A stretch of DNA of 64,000 nucleotides from contig CP025734.1 in the NCBI GenBank assembly GCA_004011035.1, forward strand, positions 1,138,001-1,202,000, read 5' to 3'. The DNA is from Bdellovibrio sp. qaytius (lineage in GTDB: Bacteria; Bdellovibrionota; Bdellovibrionia; Bdellovibrionales; Bdellovibrionaceae). This document shows positions 54,143 to 62,251 of the stretch, piece after piece (the first letter of the stretch is position 1; each line of letters starts with the position of its first letter). The notes under the pieces were generated by a model that was given only the letters and a program-made list of their open reading frames with translations, ran no database searches and had not been told where the DNA came from. A program made the position numbers and the translations under genes.

Positions 54143-54325
54143 TTAAGCTTTATCTGTAGGTGAGTCTTTAGGATTAATCGTTTCTACGTTCGTGTTCTGG
54201 TGTTTTTGGACTTCTAAGGCCCTTTTGCCAGTAATGCCAACCCACTCAGGAAAGTAGTAAGCGATCACGATAAATAGCAGCGTAAATAGTGCAAAAAATC
54301 CAATAAGAATCCAAATAATTTCCAT
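54143..54325 (-). CDS. Small single-pass membrane protein
   Basis: 60 residues from the ATG at 54325 (six residues longer from 54343). One hydrophobic segment (IIWILIGFFALFTLLFIVIAYYF) is followed by a charged cytoplasmic tail ending SPTDKA. The N-terminal hydrophobic part and short tail fit a regulatory or stress small protein. No family recognised. Confidence 0.45.
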   Translation of the reverse strand: MEIIWILIGFFALFTLLFIVIAYYFPEWVGITGKRALEVQKHQNTNVETINPKDSPTDKA

Positions 54326-54387
54326 AATAGAGCCATTATACATTCAAACTGTGACAGAAGTCTAAGTTTTTGGTATCTGAGTCAGCC

Positions 54388-54990
54388 ATGAGTTATAAGA
54401 TACAAGATCACTACTTTAAAAAAGCTAAAGAGCAAAACTTTGTGGCCCGCTCGATTTTTAAACTTGAAGAGATCGATCAAAAATTTAAAATTGTTTCGCC
54501 TAATCAAAAAGTGCTAGATCTTGGCGCATCTCCAGGTTCATGGTCACAGTACTGTTCAAAAAAGATCGGCCCCAACGGCCGCCTACTTGGTGTTGATTTA
54601 ACTGAAATCGACTTAAAATTAACTAAAACAATGCCTAACGCTAAATTTATTCAAGCTGATCTTCGCGATATTAACTTAGAAGAAATCTTCAAAGAGTATG
54701 GCTTTAATGAGCCGTTTGATTTGGTGTTATCTGATATGGCGCCCAAAACAACTGGCATTCGCGTCACTGACCAGGCTCGCTCGTATGAGCTTTGTGAAAT
54801 CGCCTTAAACGTAGCTCGTAAGTTTTTACGTAAAGATGGTAACTTTGTTTGTAAGTTATTTCACTCAGATGATTTCTCTAAATTACGCGCTGAAATTCAA
54901 AAAGACTTTCAAAAGTTCGAGGCCGTTAAGCCTGATTCAACTCGTAAAATTTCAAAAGAAATTTTTCTTGTCGGTCTTAAGAAAAAATAA
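54388..54990 (+). CDS. rlmE: RlmE (FtsJ) 23S rRNA 2'-O-methyltransferase
   Basis: 200 residues from the ATG at 54388. SAM-binding motif I is VLDLGASPGSWSQY. The catalytic tetrad K-D-K-E is visible in FVARSIFKLEEID, LVLSDMAPKTTG, FVCKLFHS and SKEIFLVGL. It methylates U2552 of 23S rRNA. It is joined to the next RluA-type gene through a 1-nt overlap (TAATG), an RNA-modification operon. Confidence 0.93.
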   Translation: MSYKIQDHYFKKAKEQNFVARSIFKLEEIDQKFKIVSPNQKVLDLGASPGSWSQYCSKKIGPNGRLLGVDLTEIDLKLTKTMPNAKFIQADLRDINLEEIFKEYGFNEPFDLVLSDMAPKTTGIRVTDQARSYELCEIALNVARKFLRKDGNFVCKLFHSDDFSKLRAEIQKDFQKFEAVKPDSTRKISKEIFLVGLKKK

Positions 54991-55682
54991 TGTCTATCGT
55001 CAATCTCATATTCGAGAACAACGACTTTATCGCCTGTGATAAGCCTGCAGGCGTATTAAGTGTGCCTGATCGTCATAAAAGCGATCGCCCCTGTCTTGGG
55101 TTAGAACTGCAAAAACAAAAAGGCATTCAAATATTTCCGGTGCACCGCTTAGATTTTGAAGTGAGCGGGTTAATTTTATTTGCCAAAAACTCGCGTGGAC
55201 ATAAAGCATCGCAAGATTGGTTTGCAAAAAAACTTCTTCAGAAAAAATATAAAGCTTTAACATTAAAACAAGACTTCTCGCACTGGCCCGAGAATGTAAA
55301 AGCCGCGCGTGAAAAAATTGATTTAACTGCAGGCGCAGAATTTTTATGGCAGATGAAAATCATGCGCGGTAAACGCAGATCTTTTGAGTCTGCGCATGGT
55401 GATCACTCTGAAACAAAAGCGATCTATGTCGGTGAGCGTGAGCAATATTATGAGTGGGATATGTATCCAATTACAGGTCGCTCACATCAGTTAAGATTAG
55501 AGTTAAGTCGTCATGGATTTCCGATCGTAGGTGATGAGTTGTATGGTTCTAAAATTAAATTAGACAATGCCGCGTGGCCCTTTGGTGGCATAGCTTTGCG
55601 GGCCGTCGAGATCACATTTAATAAGCAGATTTGCCAAGAATTTGATTTTCCTGTTGTGCTTTCAGCTACTTATATTAAGTAA
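54990..55682 (+). CDS. RluA-family pseudouridine synthase
   Basis: 230 residues. NNDFIACDKPAGVLSVPD is the N-terminal strand, HRLDFEVSGLILFA carries the catalytic Asp, and PITGRSHQLRLELSRHGFPIVGDELYG is the RNA-binding end. No S4 domain is present. It is the third RluA-family enzyme of this window. The start overlaps the rlmE stop by 1 nt. Confidence 0.9.
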   Translation: MSIVNLIFENNDFIACDKPAGVLSVPDRHKSDRPCLGLELQKQKGIQIFPVHRLDFEVSGLILFAKNSRGHKASQDWFAKKLLQKKYKALTLKQDFSHWPENVKAAREKIDLTAGAEFLWQMKIMRGKRRSFESAHGDHSETKAIYVGEREQYYEWDMYPITGRSHQLRLELSRHGFPIVGDELYGSKIKLDNAAWPFGGIALRAVEITFNKQICQEFDFPVVLSATYIK

Positions 55683-55768
55683 GATTATTTCAGATTTTTA
55701 TCATATTTGCGCGATGCGTTTTACAACTCACTATTATTAAGTTGAGCTGCTTAATTTTCTTTTCAGTT

Positions 55769-55807
55769 GGTTCCATTCTGGGTACAAATTAGTTCGTCTC
55801 TGGAACC
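55769..55807 (+). promoter_or_regulatory. Hairpin in the leader of the V8-like protease gene
   Basis: GGTTCCA (55769-55775) and TGGAACC (55801-55807) form a 7-bp stem with a 25-nt loop, 35 nt before the ATG. It may be an operator or an mRNA leader element. No T tract follows, so a terminator is unlikely. Confidence 0.3.
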
Positions 55808-55841
55808 ACCAGAAACATTACACCCATGAAGGGGGTTATAC

Positions 55842-56612
55842 ATGAAAGCATTAGTGAAATTAACATTAGCAGCATTATCTTTCGCAGTTATCATCGGAGC
55901 GCAAACTGCAAAAGCCGACAGTGATATCGAAAAAATCATCGGTAAGAATGATTTAATCGCCGTCGATGCTAAAGCTTCAAACATTCCGGCTAAATTCAGA
56001 CCATTAGTAGATGCGTTTGGTAAATTAGGCATGGGTTGTACAGCAACTCACATCGGTGGTGGTTACGTATTAACTGCAGGTCACTGTTTTTGGGCGAATG
56101 AAACGCCGATCGAAAACCAAGATTGTGCAGGCGCTGAAAACGAAATCCAATGGGGTTTTCGTGAAGGTGTAGAACCTTACATGGTTTCTAAATGTGAAAA
56201 AATCGTTATGGCGCAAAGAACAGAGAAAATGGATTTCGCTTTATTGAAAGTAAGCCCAATTCCTCCAACAGCTGTTAAAGCTGATTGGTCTAAACGTCCT
56301 AAAGTTGGCGAAAAAGTAACGATCTTCTCTCACCCAGAAGAATTACCTTTACGTTGGTCACAAATCTGCAAAATCCAACAAGTGGCTGATGCTGATTTCG
56401 ATCCAGCTTTAATTCACCACGTATGTGACACAAACCCAGGTTCATCTGGTGCTACAATCATTCAAGCTTACACATTACAAGTTGTAGGTATTCATGATGG
56501 TGGTAAGTCAGATGGTAACGGCGGTGGTTTAAACTACGGCACTTACATTTACGATACTCCACTTCGTAAAATCTTATCTGGTTTGAATCTTAATAAACCA
56601 GCTAACTACTAA
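55842..56612 (+). CDS. Exported trypsin-like serine protease (V8/glutamyl endopeptidase-like)
   Basis: 256 residues with a signal peptide (ending QTAKA). The triad is visible: H81 in VLTAGHCFW, D131 in KMDFALLKV and S202 in CDTNPGSSGATI. The GSSG motif with an NPG prefix is of the V8/SplB type rather than the GDSGG of trypsin. Four Cys outside the active-site Cys may form disulfides. Strong GGGGG-containing ribosome-binding region. It is 21 nt before the NADAR-like gene, and both are exported. Confidence 0.88.
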   Translation: MKALVKLTLAALSFAVIIGAQTAKADSDIEKIIGKNDLIAVDAKASNIPAKFRPLVDAFGKLGMGCTATHIGGGYVLTAGHCFWANETPIENQDCAGAENEIQWGFREGVEPYMVSKCEKIVMAQRTEKMDFALLKVSPIPPTAVKADWSKRPKVGEKVTIFSHPEELPLRWSQICKIQQVADADFDPALIHHVCDTNPGSSGATIIQAYTLQVVGIHDGGKSDGNGGGLNYGTYIYDTPLRKILSGLNLNKPANY

Positions 56613-56633
56613 GTTTAACGACCGGGTTTATTT

Positions 56634-57329
56634 ATGAAGAATTACTTTCGTCTTTTATCAGTACTTTTATTATGTGGTTGCATTCATGCAACCGCGCAAG
56701 ATAGCAAAGTTCCTGATAACTATCCTGATGCCTGGTGGGTTTTTGTTCCGCCAGCAGATTTAAAAGGATGGGAGATCGCTCCGCAAGCTGCAGATCGTTC
56801 TAAAGGTGAAGTGATTCTTTCGAAACGTACCGAACTAGGTATTTTCTCTAATTTATCTGAAGCTCATTTTGTACTTGATGGAATTCACTATGCCAGTGTT
56901 GAGGGGCTCTGGCAGGGGATGAAGTATCCAGAAGGGCCAAACGACGAACGATTGAAAGATCCAACGGTTGTGTGGCCCTACACTCGTGAGCAAGTTTATA
57001 AAATGTCTGGCTTTGAATCTAAAGCCGCTGGTGATGCAGCTAATGCTAACATGAAAAAGTTAGATATTAAGTGGATCACATACAAAGGCAAAAAAGTTGA
57101 ATACAAAACTGAAACCGGCAAGATTGAACACTACAATATTATCTACCGTGCTTCAGAACAAAAAGTCTTACAAAACCCTGAAATCAAAAATCTATTATTA
57201 CGCACGGGTAATTTAAAGTTTTTGCCTGATCACACTCAGCAGCCTAATCCAGATCCTGCGTACTTATATTTCGATATTTATATGAAAATCCGTACAGGAT
57301 TAGCTTCTGTTTCTGCGCATAATTTCTAA
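56634..57329 (+). CDS. Exported NADAR/YbiA-like protein
   Basis: 231 residues. An N-terminal signal with a possible lipobox (LLLCGC) leads to a domain that resembles NADAR/YbiA. LSKRTELGIFSNLSEAHFVLDGIHYASVEGLWQGMK fits the block GxFSNFxxxPxxVDGxxxxSxEHxFQAxK (E90, K97), and IIYRASEQKVLQNPEIKNLLLRTGNLKFL matches the RAxxxKFxQNxxLxxxLLxTG block. NADAR enzymes cleave N-glycosidic bonds of ADP-ribose or riboflavin intermediates in the cytoplasm. The His after the conserved Glu is Gly here. Export is unusual. It follows the protease after 21 nt. Confidence 0.7.
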   Translation: MKNYFRLLSVLLLCGCIHATAQDSKVPDNYPDAWWVFVPPADLKGWEIAPQAADRSKGEVILSKRTELGIFSNLSEAHFVLDGIHYASVEGLWQGMKYPEGPNDERLKDPTVVWPYTREQVYKMSGFESKAAGDAANANMKKLDIKWITYKGKKVEYKTETGKIEHYNIIYRASEQKVLQNPEIKNLLLRTGNLKFLPDHTQQPNPDPAYLYFDIYMKIRTGLASVSAHNF

Positions 57330-57571
57330 GAGCAGTGCGCCTTGATCAATTAAAAATGAGTTTAAACAAGTCGTGCTAAAGCGCGATATTCGACTAGCTT
57401 TCTACAGCAATTTATTTAATTTCCCTCTATTTTAGTCCTGAAAACTAGACCTTTGCCCAGTTTAATAATGGAACCAGTAAATTTTCTTAAAATTTATAAA
57501 CAAACGTACAATGCTGGATCCACAACAAACGGATTTGTTTAAAAACAAACAACCAAGGGAAGGGAATACTT

Positions 57572-58378
57572 GTGTTAAAACCACTTAATTCATTAATCGT
57601 TACGGCTGTGATGGCAATCTCATCAATCGGCATGGCTACTAAACTATCAACAAAAATCGTTGGCGGAGAAAACGCTCTTAAAGGCGAAATTCCATACATC
57701 GTTTCTTTACGTTCAAACAGCTACGGCCATTTTTGCGGCGGATCTTTGATCGCTCCAAACTGGGTACTAACTGCAGCTCACTGTGCACGTGGAGCAACTA
57801 TCGATGGCGTATGGATTGGTATGTTAGACCAAAAAGATATGTCAGGTGTTGAAAAAATTAAACCTGCTAAAATTATCGTTCACGAAGGTTACAACTCTCA
57901 AACTTTAGAAAATGACTTTGCTTTAATTAAATTAGCGACAAATTCATCTTATAAAGCAATTGCATTGAACAACATCGAAATCACAATTGATGATTCAGCT
58001 GATGCAACACCAATCATGTCTATGACTGCAGGTTGGGGAGCAACTAAAGAAACTAGTTACGTATTACCAAACTTATTACAAAAAGTAAGTGTTCCATTAG
58101 TAAGTAAAGCTGCTTGTAATACTGTTGAAGCTTACGACGGTGCGGTTACAGATGGTATGCTTTGCGCTGGTTACAAAGCCGGTGGTAAAGATTCTTGCCA
58201 AGGTGACTCTGGTGGACCTTTAGTATCTATTGATGCTGAAACTGGCGTACACACTTTAATCGGTGTTGTGAGCTGGGGTGAAGGTTGCGCTCGCGCTAAC
58301 AAATACGGAGTTTACTCAAAAGTAAGCTACGGATACGAGTGGATCCAAACTAAAATGGCTGCTTCGTCAGAAGATTAG
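57572..58378 (+). CDS. Exported trypsin/chymotrypsin-type serine protease
   Basis: 268 residues from GTG at 57572, with a strong ribosome-binding site (AAGGGAAGGG). After a signal peptide and a short propeptide the mature enzyme starts IVGGENA (cleavage after K28), the classic zymogen activation point. H70 (TAAHC), D115 (ENDFALIK) and S213 (CQGDSGGPL) form the triad. D207 in KDSCQGDSGG is the trypsin specificity Asp (189 in chymotrypsin numbering), so Lys/Arg substrates are expected. The protein is close to animal trypsins in pattern. It ends with a strong terminator. Confidence 0.93.
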   Translation: MLKPLNSLIVTAVMAISSIGMATKLSTKIVGGENALKGEIPYIVSLRSNSYGHFCGGSLIAPNWVLTAAHCARGATIDGVWIGMLDQKDMSGVEKIKPAKIIVHEGYNSQTLENDFALIKLATNSSYKAIALNNIEITIDDSADATPIMSMTAGWGATKETSYVLPNLLQKVSVPLVSKAACNTVEAYDGAVTDGMLCAGYKAGGKDSCQGDSGGPLVSIDAETGVHTLIGVVSWGEGCARANKYGVYSKVSYGYEWIQTKMAASSED

Positions 58379-58402
58379 TCTTTAAGTTAATACATTTTAA
58401 TT

Positions 58403-58433
58403 AAAAAAAAGCCGGATCCTTCCGGCTTTTTTT
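58403..58433. terminator. Bidirectional terminator after the trypsin gene
   Basis: AGCCGGA and TCCGGCT form a perfect stem around TCCT, flanked by A8 and T7 runs. It serves the trypsin gene and the convergent small membrane-protein gene. Confidence 0.85.
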
Positions 58434-58471
58434 ATTTGGTAGGCCGTACCTTTTTGGGGAGCGGCGTATCA

Positions 58472-58720
58472 TTATAAATCTTCGTAGTTGCGGTACTTCC
58501 ATGCGAAGAGCGATAGGGCGATAACCGTAAAACTGACAGAGATGATCAGGCCGTAGCCATAGCCTTCGCCTGGATGGTCTGAATACATAATACCAAAATA
58601 TAAAACAAACGCCTTAGTGACTAAGGTAGGCATTAGAAATGAGCGCAAGAAATCCTTAAGGATCACCTTTGGTGGTAGGGGGTCTTGAGGTTGTTCTGGC
58701 TTGTTTGGTTTGTCGTTCAT
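58472..58720 (-). CDS. Small two-helix membrane protein
   Basis: 82 residues. A proline-rich cytoplasmic N-terminus (NKPEQPQDPLPP) is followed by two hydrophobic segments (MPTLVTKAFVLYFGIMY and LIISVSFTVIALSLFAW) with a short periplasmic loop. No family recognised. Confidence 0.5.
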   Translation of the reverse strand: MNDKPNKPEQPQDPLPPKVILKDFLRSFLMPTLVTKAFVLYFGIMYSDHPGEGYGYGLIISVSFTVIALSLFAWKYRNYEDL

Positions 58721-58900
58721 CTATCTTGAATATATGTCACATCTCTAAAGAGTGTAAAACAATTTTGCGTTCCTTCATTTTATAGGCTGTCTCACGGTGA
58801 TACGTTGAAATTCAATAGCTACGTCATATCAATAACTTATGCGAAATATGAAAAGTTGGCCTTGAGGTTGCTTTAAGTATTATGAAAAGGAAGAACAATT

Positions 58901-59320
58901 ATGAAAACATTAGTAACACTTTTAAAATTAGCAATGTTGGTAACAACATTATCGTTTGTAATGTCTTGTGATAAAAACAACAAGAAAACAAACAACACAG
59001 CAGTTAACACAGGTATCTATACATACGGTGCTAACGGTTCATGTATCAATAACCAAACTGGCCAACAAATGCCAGTAACATATTGCCAACAGCAATATCA
59101 AAGCGGTTACGGTTACGGAACTCAACAATGTAACGGTAACTCTTCATTATTCGTTTTCCTCCGTGGACAGCAATACGCATGTCAATCGGACTACACACAA
59201 ATGCAAAACTTCCAGCAGTACGGCGGATGTTGGGTATCTTGTGCAATGACTAGCTGCTCGGGTCAATTAGCTTACCCAGGTGGTTCTTCAGCGCAATCTC
59301 AAGGATACCAATGTTTATAA
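58901..59320 (+). CDS. Gln/Tyr/Cys-rich lipoprotein
   Basis: 139 residues. Lipobox FVMSC (Cys23). The mature protein is rich in Gln, Tyr, Gly and Cys (GSCINNQTGQQMPVTYCQQQY, then YGGCWVSCAMTSCSG), a composition of extracellular surface or adhesive proteins with disulfides. It has a good ribosome-binding site (AAAAGGAAGAAC) and its own terminator. No family recognised. Confidence 0.6.
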   Translation: MKTLVTLLKLAMLVTTLSFVMSCDKNNKKTNNTAVNTGIYTYGANGSCINNQTGQQMPVTYCQQQYQSGYGYGTQQCNGNSSLFVFLRGQQYACQSDYTQMQNFQQYGGCWVSCAMTSCSGQLAYPGGSSAQSQGYQCL

Positions 59321-59384
59321 TCGCCTAACAGCGATTCTGATCTGATCCCTGATCTCTGTTCTTAAATGTAATTCATAATTGTTA

Positions 59385-59420
59385 AAAGGCTTTGTGGTAA
59401 CACAAGGCCTTTTTTTATTT
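59385..59420. terminator. Terminator of the lipoprotein gene
   Basis: AAGGCTTTGTG pairs with CACAAGGCCTT (one wobble) around GTAA, followed by seven T; it also faces the convergent gene ending at 59420. Confidence 0.7.
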
Positions 59421-59827
59421 TAGAGAGCTTTGATTTGGGCGCAAAGATTTTTGACTTGTGCAGAACATTTTTGACGATCAGCCATTTGAGTTTTTGTGGC
59501 TTTGTCTGAAATCATTTTATTGGGGTGTTCGCGTTTTTCTAATGCGTATGCGTAAATGTCACACGTGCAGTCGGTCGAACAAGTTTCAGCACGGCCATTT
59601 AAAATCTTAAAATCGCCTTCAGTCAGTTTTGCTGATTTTTCATCGATCATGGATTGTAAGCTTTGGCTTTTTTCTGAGATTTGTTGGCTTGTCAGCTTGC
59701 AAGTAGGTTTGTCAGCTTGTGCTAGGAGAGCGTTTGAAAGCTGAGCCAGAGACTGTAAAGTTCTGGCCTGAGCTGTTGTAGTAACTAGAGAAAGACTAAG
59801 TAAAGTAAATATAATCGCAAGTTTCAT
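59420..59827 (-). CDS. Small exported Cys-containing protein coupled to the deacetylase
   Basis: 135 residues from the ATG at 59827, only 1 nt after the deacetylase stop (TAAGATG); an in-frame start at 59866 would overlap that gene. The signal peptide ends TTTAQA. The mature part has seven Cys (KPTCKLT, AETCSTDCTCDIYAYA, KCSAQVKNLC), so disulfide-rich. No family recognised. The coupling points to a joint role with the deacetylase. Confidence 0.6.
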   Translation of the reverse strand: MKLAIIFTLLSLSLVTTTAQARTLQSLAQLSNALLAQADKPTCKLTSQQISEKSQSLQSMIDEKSAKLTEGDFKILNGRAETCSTDCTCDIYAYALEKREHPNKMISDKATKTQMADRQKCSAQVKNLCAQIKAL

Positions 59828-59828
59828 C

Positions 59829-61316
59829 TTACGGAGTATAGTATGGTTTACCGCGAGATTCTTCAATTAATTTATTTAATGGCGCGATCGTGTACTTAGT
59901 TTTTAAGTACTTAATCACTTTATCAGAAGCGACGATTGATTGCGGATGAACATCATGAAATAAAATGATACCGCGACCTAATGTATCAATTTGTTTTTTA
60001 GTACGATCAAAAATTGAATCTGGATTTTTATCTTGCCAGTCTAAGGTGTCAACGTTCCATGAAATTTGCAGCATGTTTTGCTTAGCAATCATTTGTCTGA
60101 TTACGCTTCCGTTGCTACCACAAGCGCCGTAAGGGCAGCGGTATAGAGTTGGTTTTTCACCAACAACTTTAGCAAAATCGTTCACGGCTTGGTTGATCTC
60201 TTTATCTAAACCTACAGCGCCTAGTTTAGGTAAATTTGCGTGTGTGTATGAGTGACACGCGCGTGAATAAAGATCGCTCTTTTGTTTTGGAAACGTTGTG
60301 TATTGCACCACGTTTTGAGTTTGCCAGAAGAATGTTCCATGAATGCCGTTATTTTTTAAGTTATTAACCATGCCTTGTGTGTAAGTCGGGTGTGGACCAT
60401 CATCGAATGTCATCGCCCATTTTCCTGGAGGAAAACGGTTGCCAGTCACTGTTCCTTTACCATCAGCACTGGGTTCTAAAACGTCTAAGGCTTGTGGAGT
60501 ACGAAAATCATTTCGTGGATTGATTAATGTGTCTTTTAAATCTTTTTGTTGAATTCTAAAATCTTCGAAATCTTTTTGGCGATTGGTAAAATCTTCGCTC
60601 CATCTTTTTTCAATAAGACTATCTAAGTGAGTTTTTGGGCGATTATTAACTAACCATTTTGAGCGATTGTAAGCTTCAGTCAGCATAGCTTGTGAAGGGT
60701 TTATGTAGGCTTTGAATGAAGGAGTTATAGCGTTAACTTGCTCAGCTTGGAATTTAACGTTTACGTCATTTAAGTGACTAGCTAATGTGATCACCGCTGA
60801 TTTATCGCCTTTCTTCCATGCTTCATCCACCCATTTTTTAACGTTTGGAATAATCCACTTGCACGATTTTTGGTAAGGCGAACCTTCTGTATTAGCATGT
60901 TTTAAAGCTAAACTATAAAGATCTAACATTTCATGTAAATTTCTGTCTGAAAATTCCCACGCGATATAATTTTGAAAACGAGTTTTTTCAAGTTCATCTG
61001 TATCGCCGTCGGCAAGTTGTTCGCCTTTTTGTGTTTTTTTATAAAGGACATCTAACTTCTCATCAAACTCAAACATAAGTTGTTCGCCAGCATCAAAAAA
61101 GTTTTTTTGACGATCAAGAAATTTGGCGAAATTACGTGATTTTTCGCTGTCATCTGGGTTTGCCATTAATCTTTCAAATGTCTGTACATTTTCTGGAGCT
61201 ATTTCTTCTTCTGATTGAGTCGAAGCCGTGGTACGCACATCATCTTGTTTTTTCCAAGATTGGCAAGAAAACGTGAAAAGTAATGCGAATGCTAGGCTTA
61301 TTTTAATAATTCTCAT
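59829..61316 (-). CDS. NodB-type polysaccharide deacetylase lipoprotein
   Basis: 495 residues from the ATG at 61316 (AAGGAG upstream); the in-frame extension to 61523 runs into the divergent gene. Lipobox LFTFSC (Cys18) makes it an outer- or inner-membrane lipoprotein. A helical N-terminal 280 residues precede the NodB domain: TFDDGPH (D305, D306), HSYTH (H355, H359), RCPYGACG, NVDTLDW and ILFHDVH. All five catalytic motifs are intact, so it should remove acetyl groups from peptidoglycan or another glycan. In Bdellovibrio deacetylases of this kind mark the prey wall; a similar role here is inference. Confidence 0.9.
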   Translation of the reverse strand: MRIIKISLAFALLFTFSCQSWKKQDDVRTTASTQSEEEIAPENVQTFERLMANPDDSEKSRNFAKFLDRQKNFFDAGEQLMFEFDEKLDVLYKKTQKGEQLADGDTDELEKTRFQNYIAWEFSDRNLHEMLDLYSLALKHANTEGSPYQKSCKWIIPNVKKWVDEAWKKGDKSAVITLASHLNDVNVKFQAEQVNAITPSFKAYINPSQAMLTEAYNRSKWLVNNRPKTHLDSLIEKRWSEDFTNRQKDFEDFRIQQKDLKDTLINPRNDFRTPQALDVLEPSADGKGTVTGNRFPPGKWAMTFDDGPHPTYTQGMVNNLKNNGIHGTFFWQTQNVVQYTTFPKQKSDLYSRACHSYTHANLPKLGAVGLDKEINQAVNDFAKVVGEKPTLYRCPYGACGSNGSVIRQMIAKQNMLQISWNVDTLDWQDKNPDSIFDRTKKQIDTLGRGIILFHDVHPQSIVASDKVIKYLKTKYTIAPLNKLIEESRGKPYYTP

Positions 61317-61498
61317 TAGAAAAAAGCTCCTTGTTGTTTTATGTATTTTATATAGATAACACATATTTATCGGCCCATTTGCGGCAGAGCTAAATGTAAC
61401 AATTCTGGCCTTAGAAATAGATTTTATACCCGGTCGTTTAATGACGGCTTTTGAGTTGGCCATTAGGCCTGGTCTGCAGATTGTATTTATATTCAAAT

Positions 61499-62185
61499 AT
61501 GAAAACACAAGTTGTAAAAACATTGTTCGCTTTTGGATTAACGATTTTAACTGCAGGAGTTGTTAAAGCTTCTTTACAGACGCCGCAACTGCACCCAACG
61601 ATTTATTTTATTAAGTCGATAGATATGGATCAACAAGACTGTGCGATGAAGAAAGCCATTCATTCAGAGACCGGTAAAGCCGTGTTAAAAGTCTGCGCCA
61701 ACGATTATAAAACCTGCGCTATTGAAGGGACATGCGCGATCAAGCATGACGGTGAGGTAACGATTATTAATTACGTTGAGCAGAGGAACGGGATTGATCT
61801 ATTTAAGGCCGTTGATAAAGAAACATGCCCGTATGGCTTAGGGGTTAAAAATATTTGTTTAGATCCTTATTACACCGTGGCTGCAGATCTGACTTATCAC
61901 GATCCAGGTGATGTGATTTTTGTTGAAGAGATGAAGGGCACAAAGCTTCCTAACGGTGAAGTGCATGATGGATTTTTTATTGTTCGTGATAAAGGTGGAG
62001 CAATTAAGGGAGCTAATCGTTTTGATTTTTACACGGGCTTAGTGCATTATAAGAATGATGAAAATCCATTTACGCCATTGGGGTTTGCAAATGAAAATGC
62101 TTCGTTTGCCTATAGAAATGCGACATCAGCTGAAACATTAGCGGTTAGAAAATCACGAAATTATCCGGGCTTGCCGGGCCTTTAG
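61499..62185 (+). CDS. Exported 3D-domain protein
   Basis: 228 residues from the ATG at 61499. A signal peptide (ending GVVKA) precedes a domain whose end is a 3D (Asp-Asp-Asp) module: LTYHDPGDVIFVEEMKG, HDGFFIVRDKGGAIKGANRFDFYTG, similar to the C-terminal fold of lytic transglycosylase MltA. The middle has six Cys in a compact region (DCAMKK, KVCANDYKTCAIEGTC). A role in binding or cutting peptidoglycan is plausible. It is divergent from the NodB deacetylase. Its 3' end runs into a tandem hairpin repeat. Confidence 0.7.
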   Translation: MKTQVVKTLFAFGLTILTAGVVKASLQTPQLHPTIYFIKSIDMDQQDCAMKKAIHSETGKAVLKVCANDYKTCAIEGTCAIKHDGEVTIINYVEQRNGIDLFKAVDKETCPYGLGVKNICLDPYYTVAADLTYHDPGDVIFVEEMKGTKLPNGEVHDGFFIVRDKGGAIKGANRFDFYTGLVHYKNDENPFTPLGFANENASFAYRNATSAETLAVRKSRNYPGLPGL

Positions 62186-62251
62186 GAAAAAGGTCAGCCA
62201 GCGGCTGATCAAAATCTTTAGAAAAAGGTCAGCCAGCGGCTGATCAAAATC
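62181..62251 (-). repeat. Tandem hairpin element (two head-to-tail copies, copies B and C)
   Basis: Two near-identical units (62181-62216 and 62217-62251) of TTTAG(G)AAAAAGGTCAGCC-AGC-GGCTGATCAAAATC lie between convergent genes. The first begins at the stop of the 3D-domain gene and the second covers the stop of the FecR-domain gene. On the minus strand each is a hairpin followed by a T run, a double terminator. Related to the element at 44609. Confidence 0.75.
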
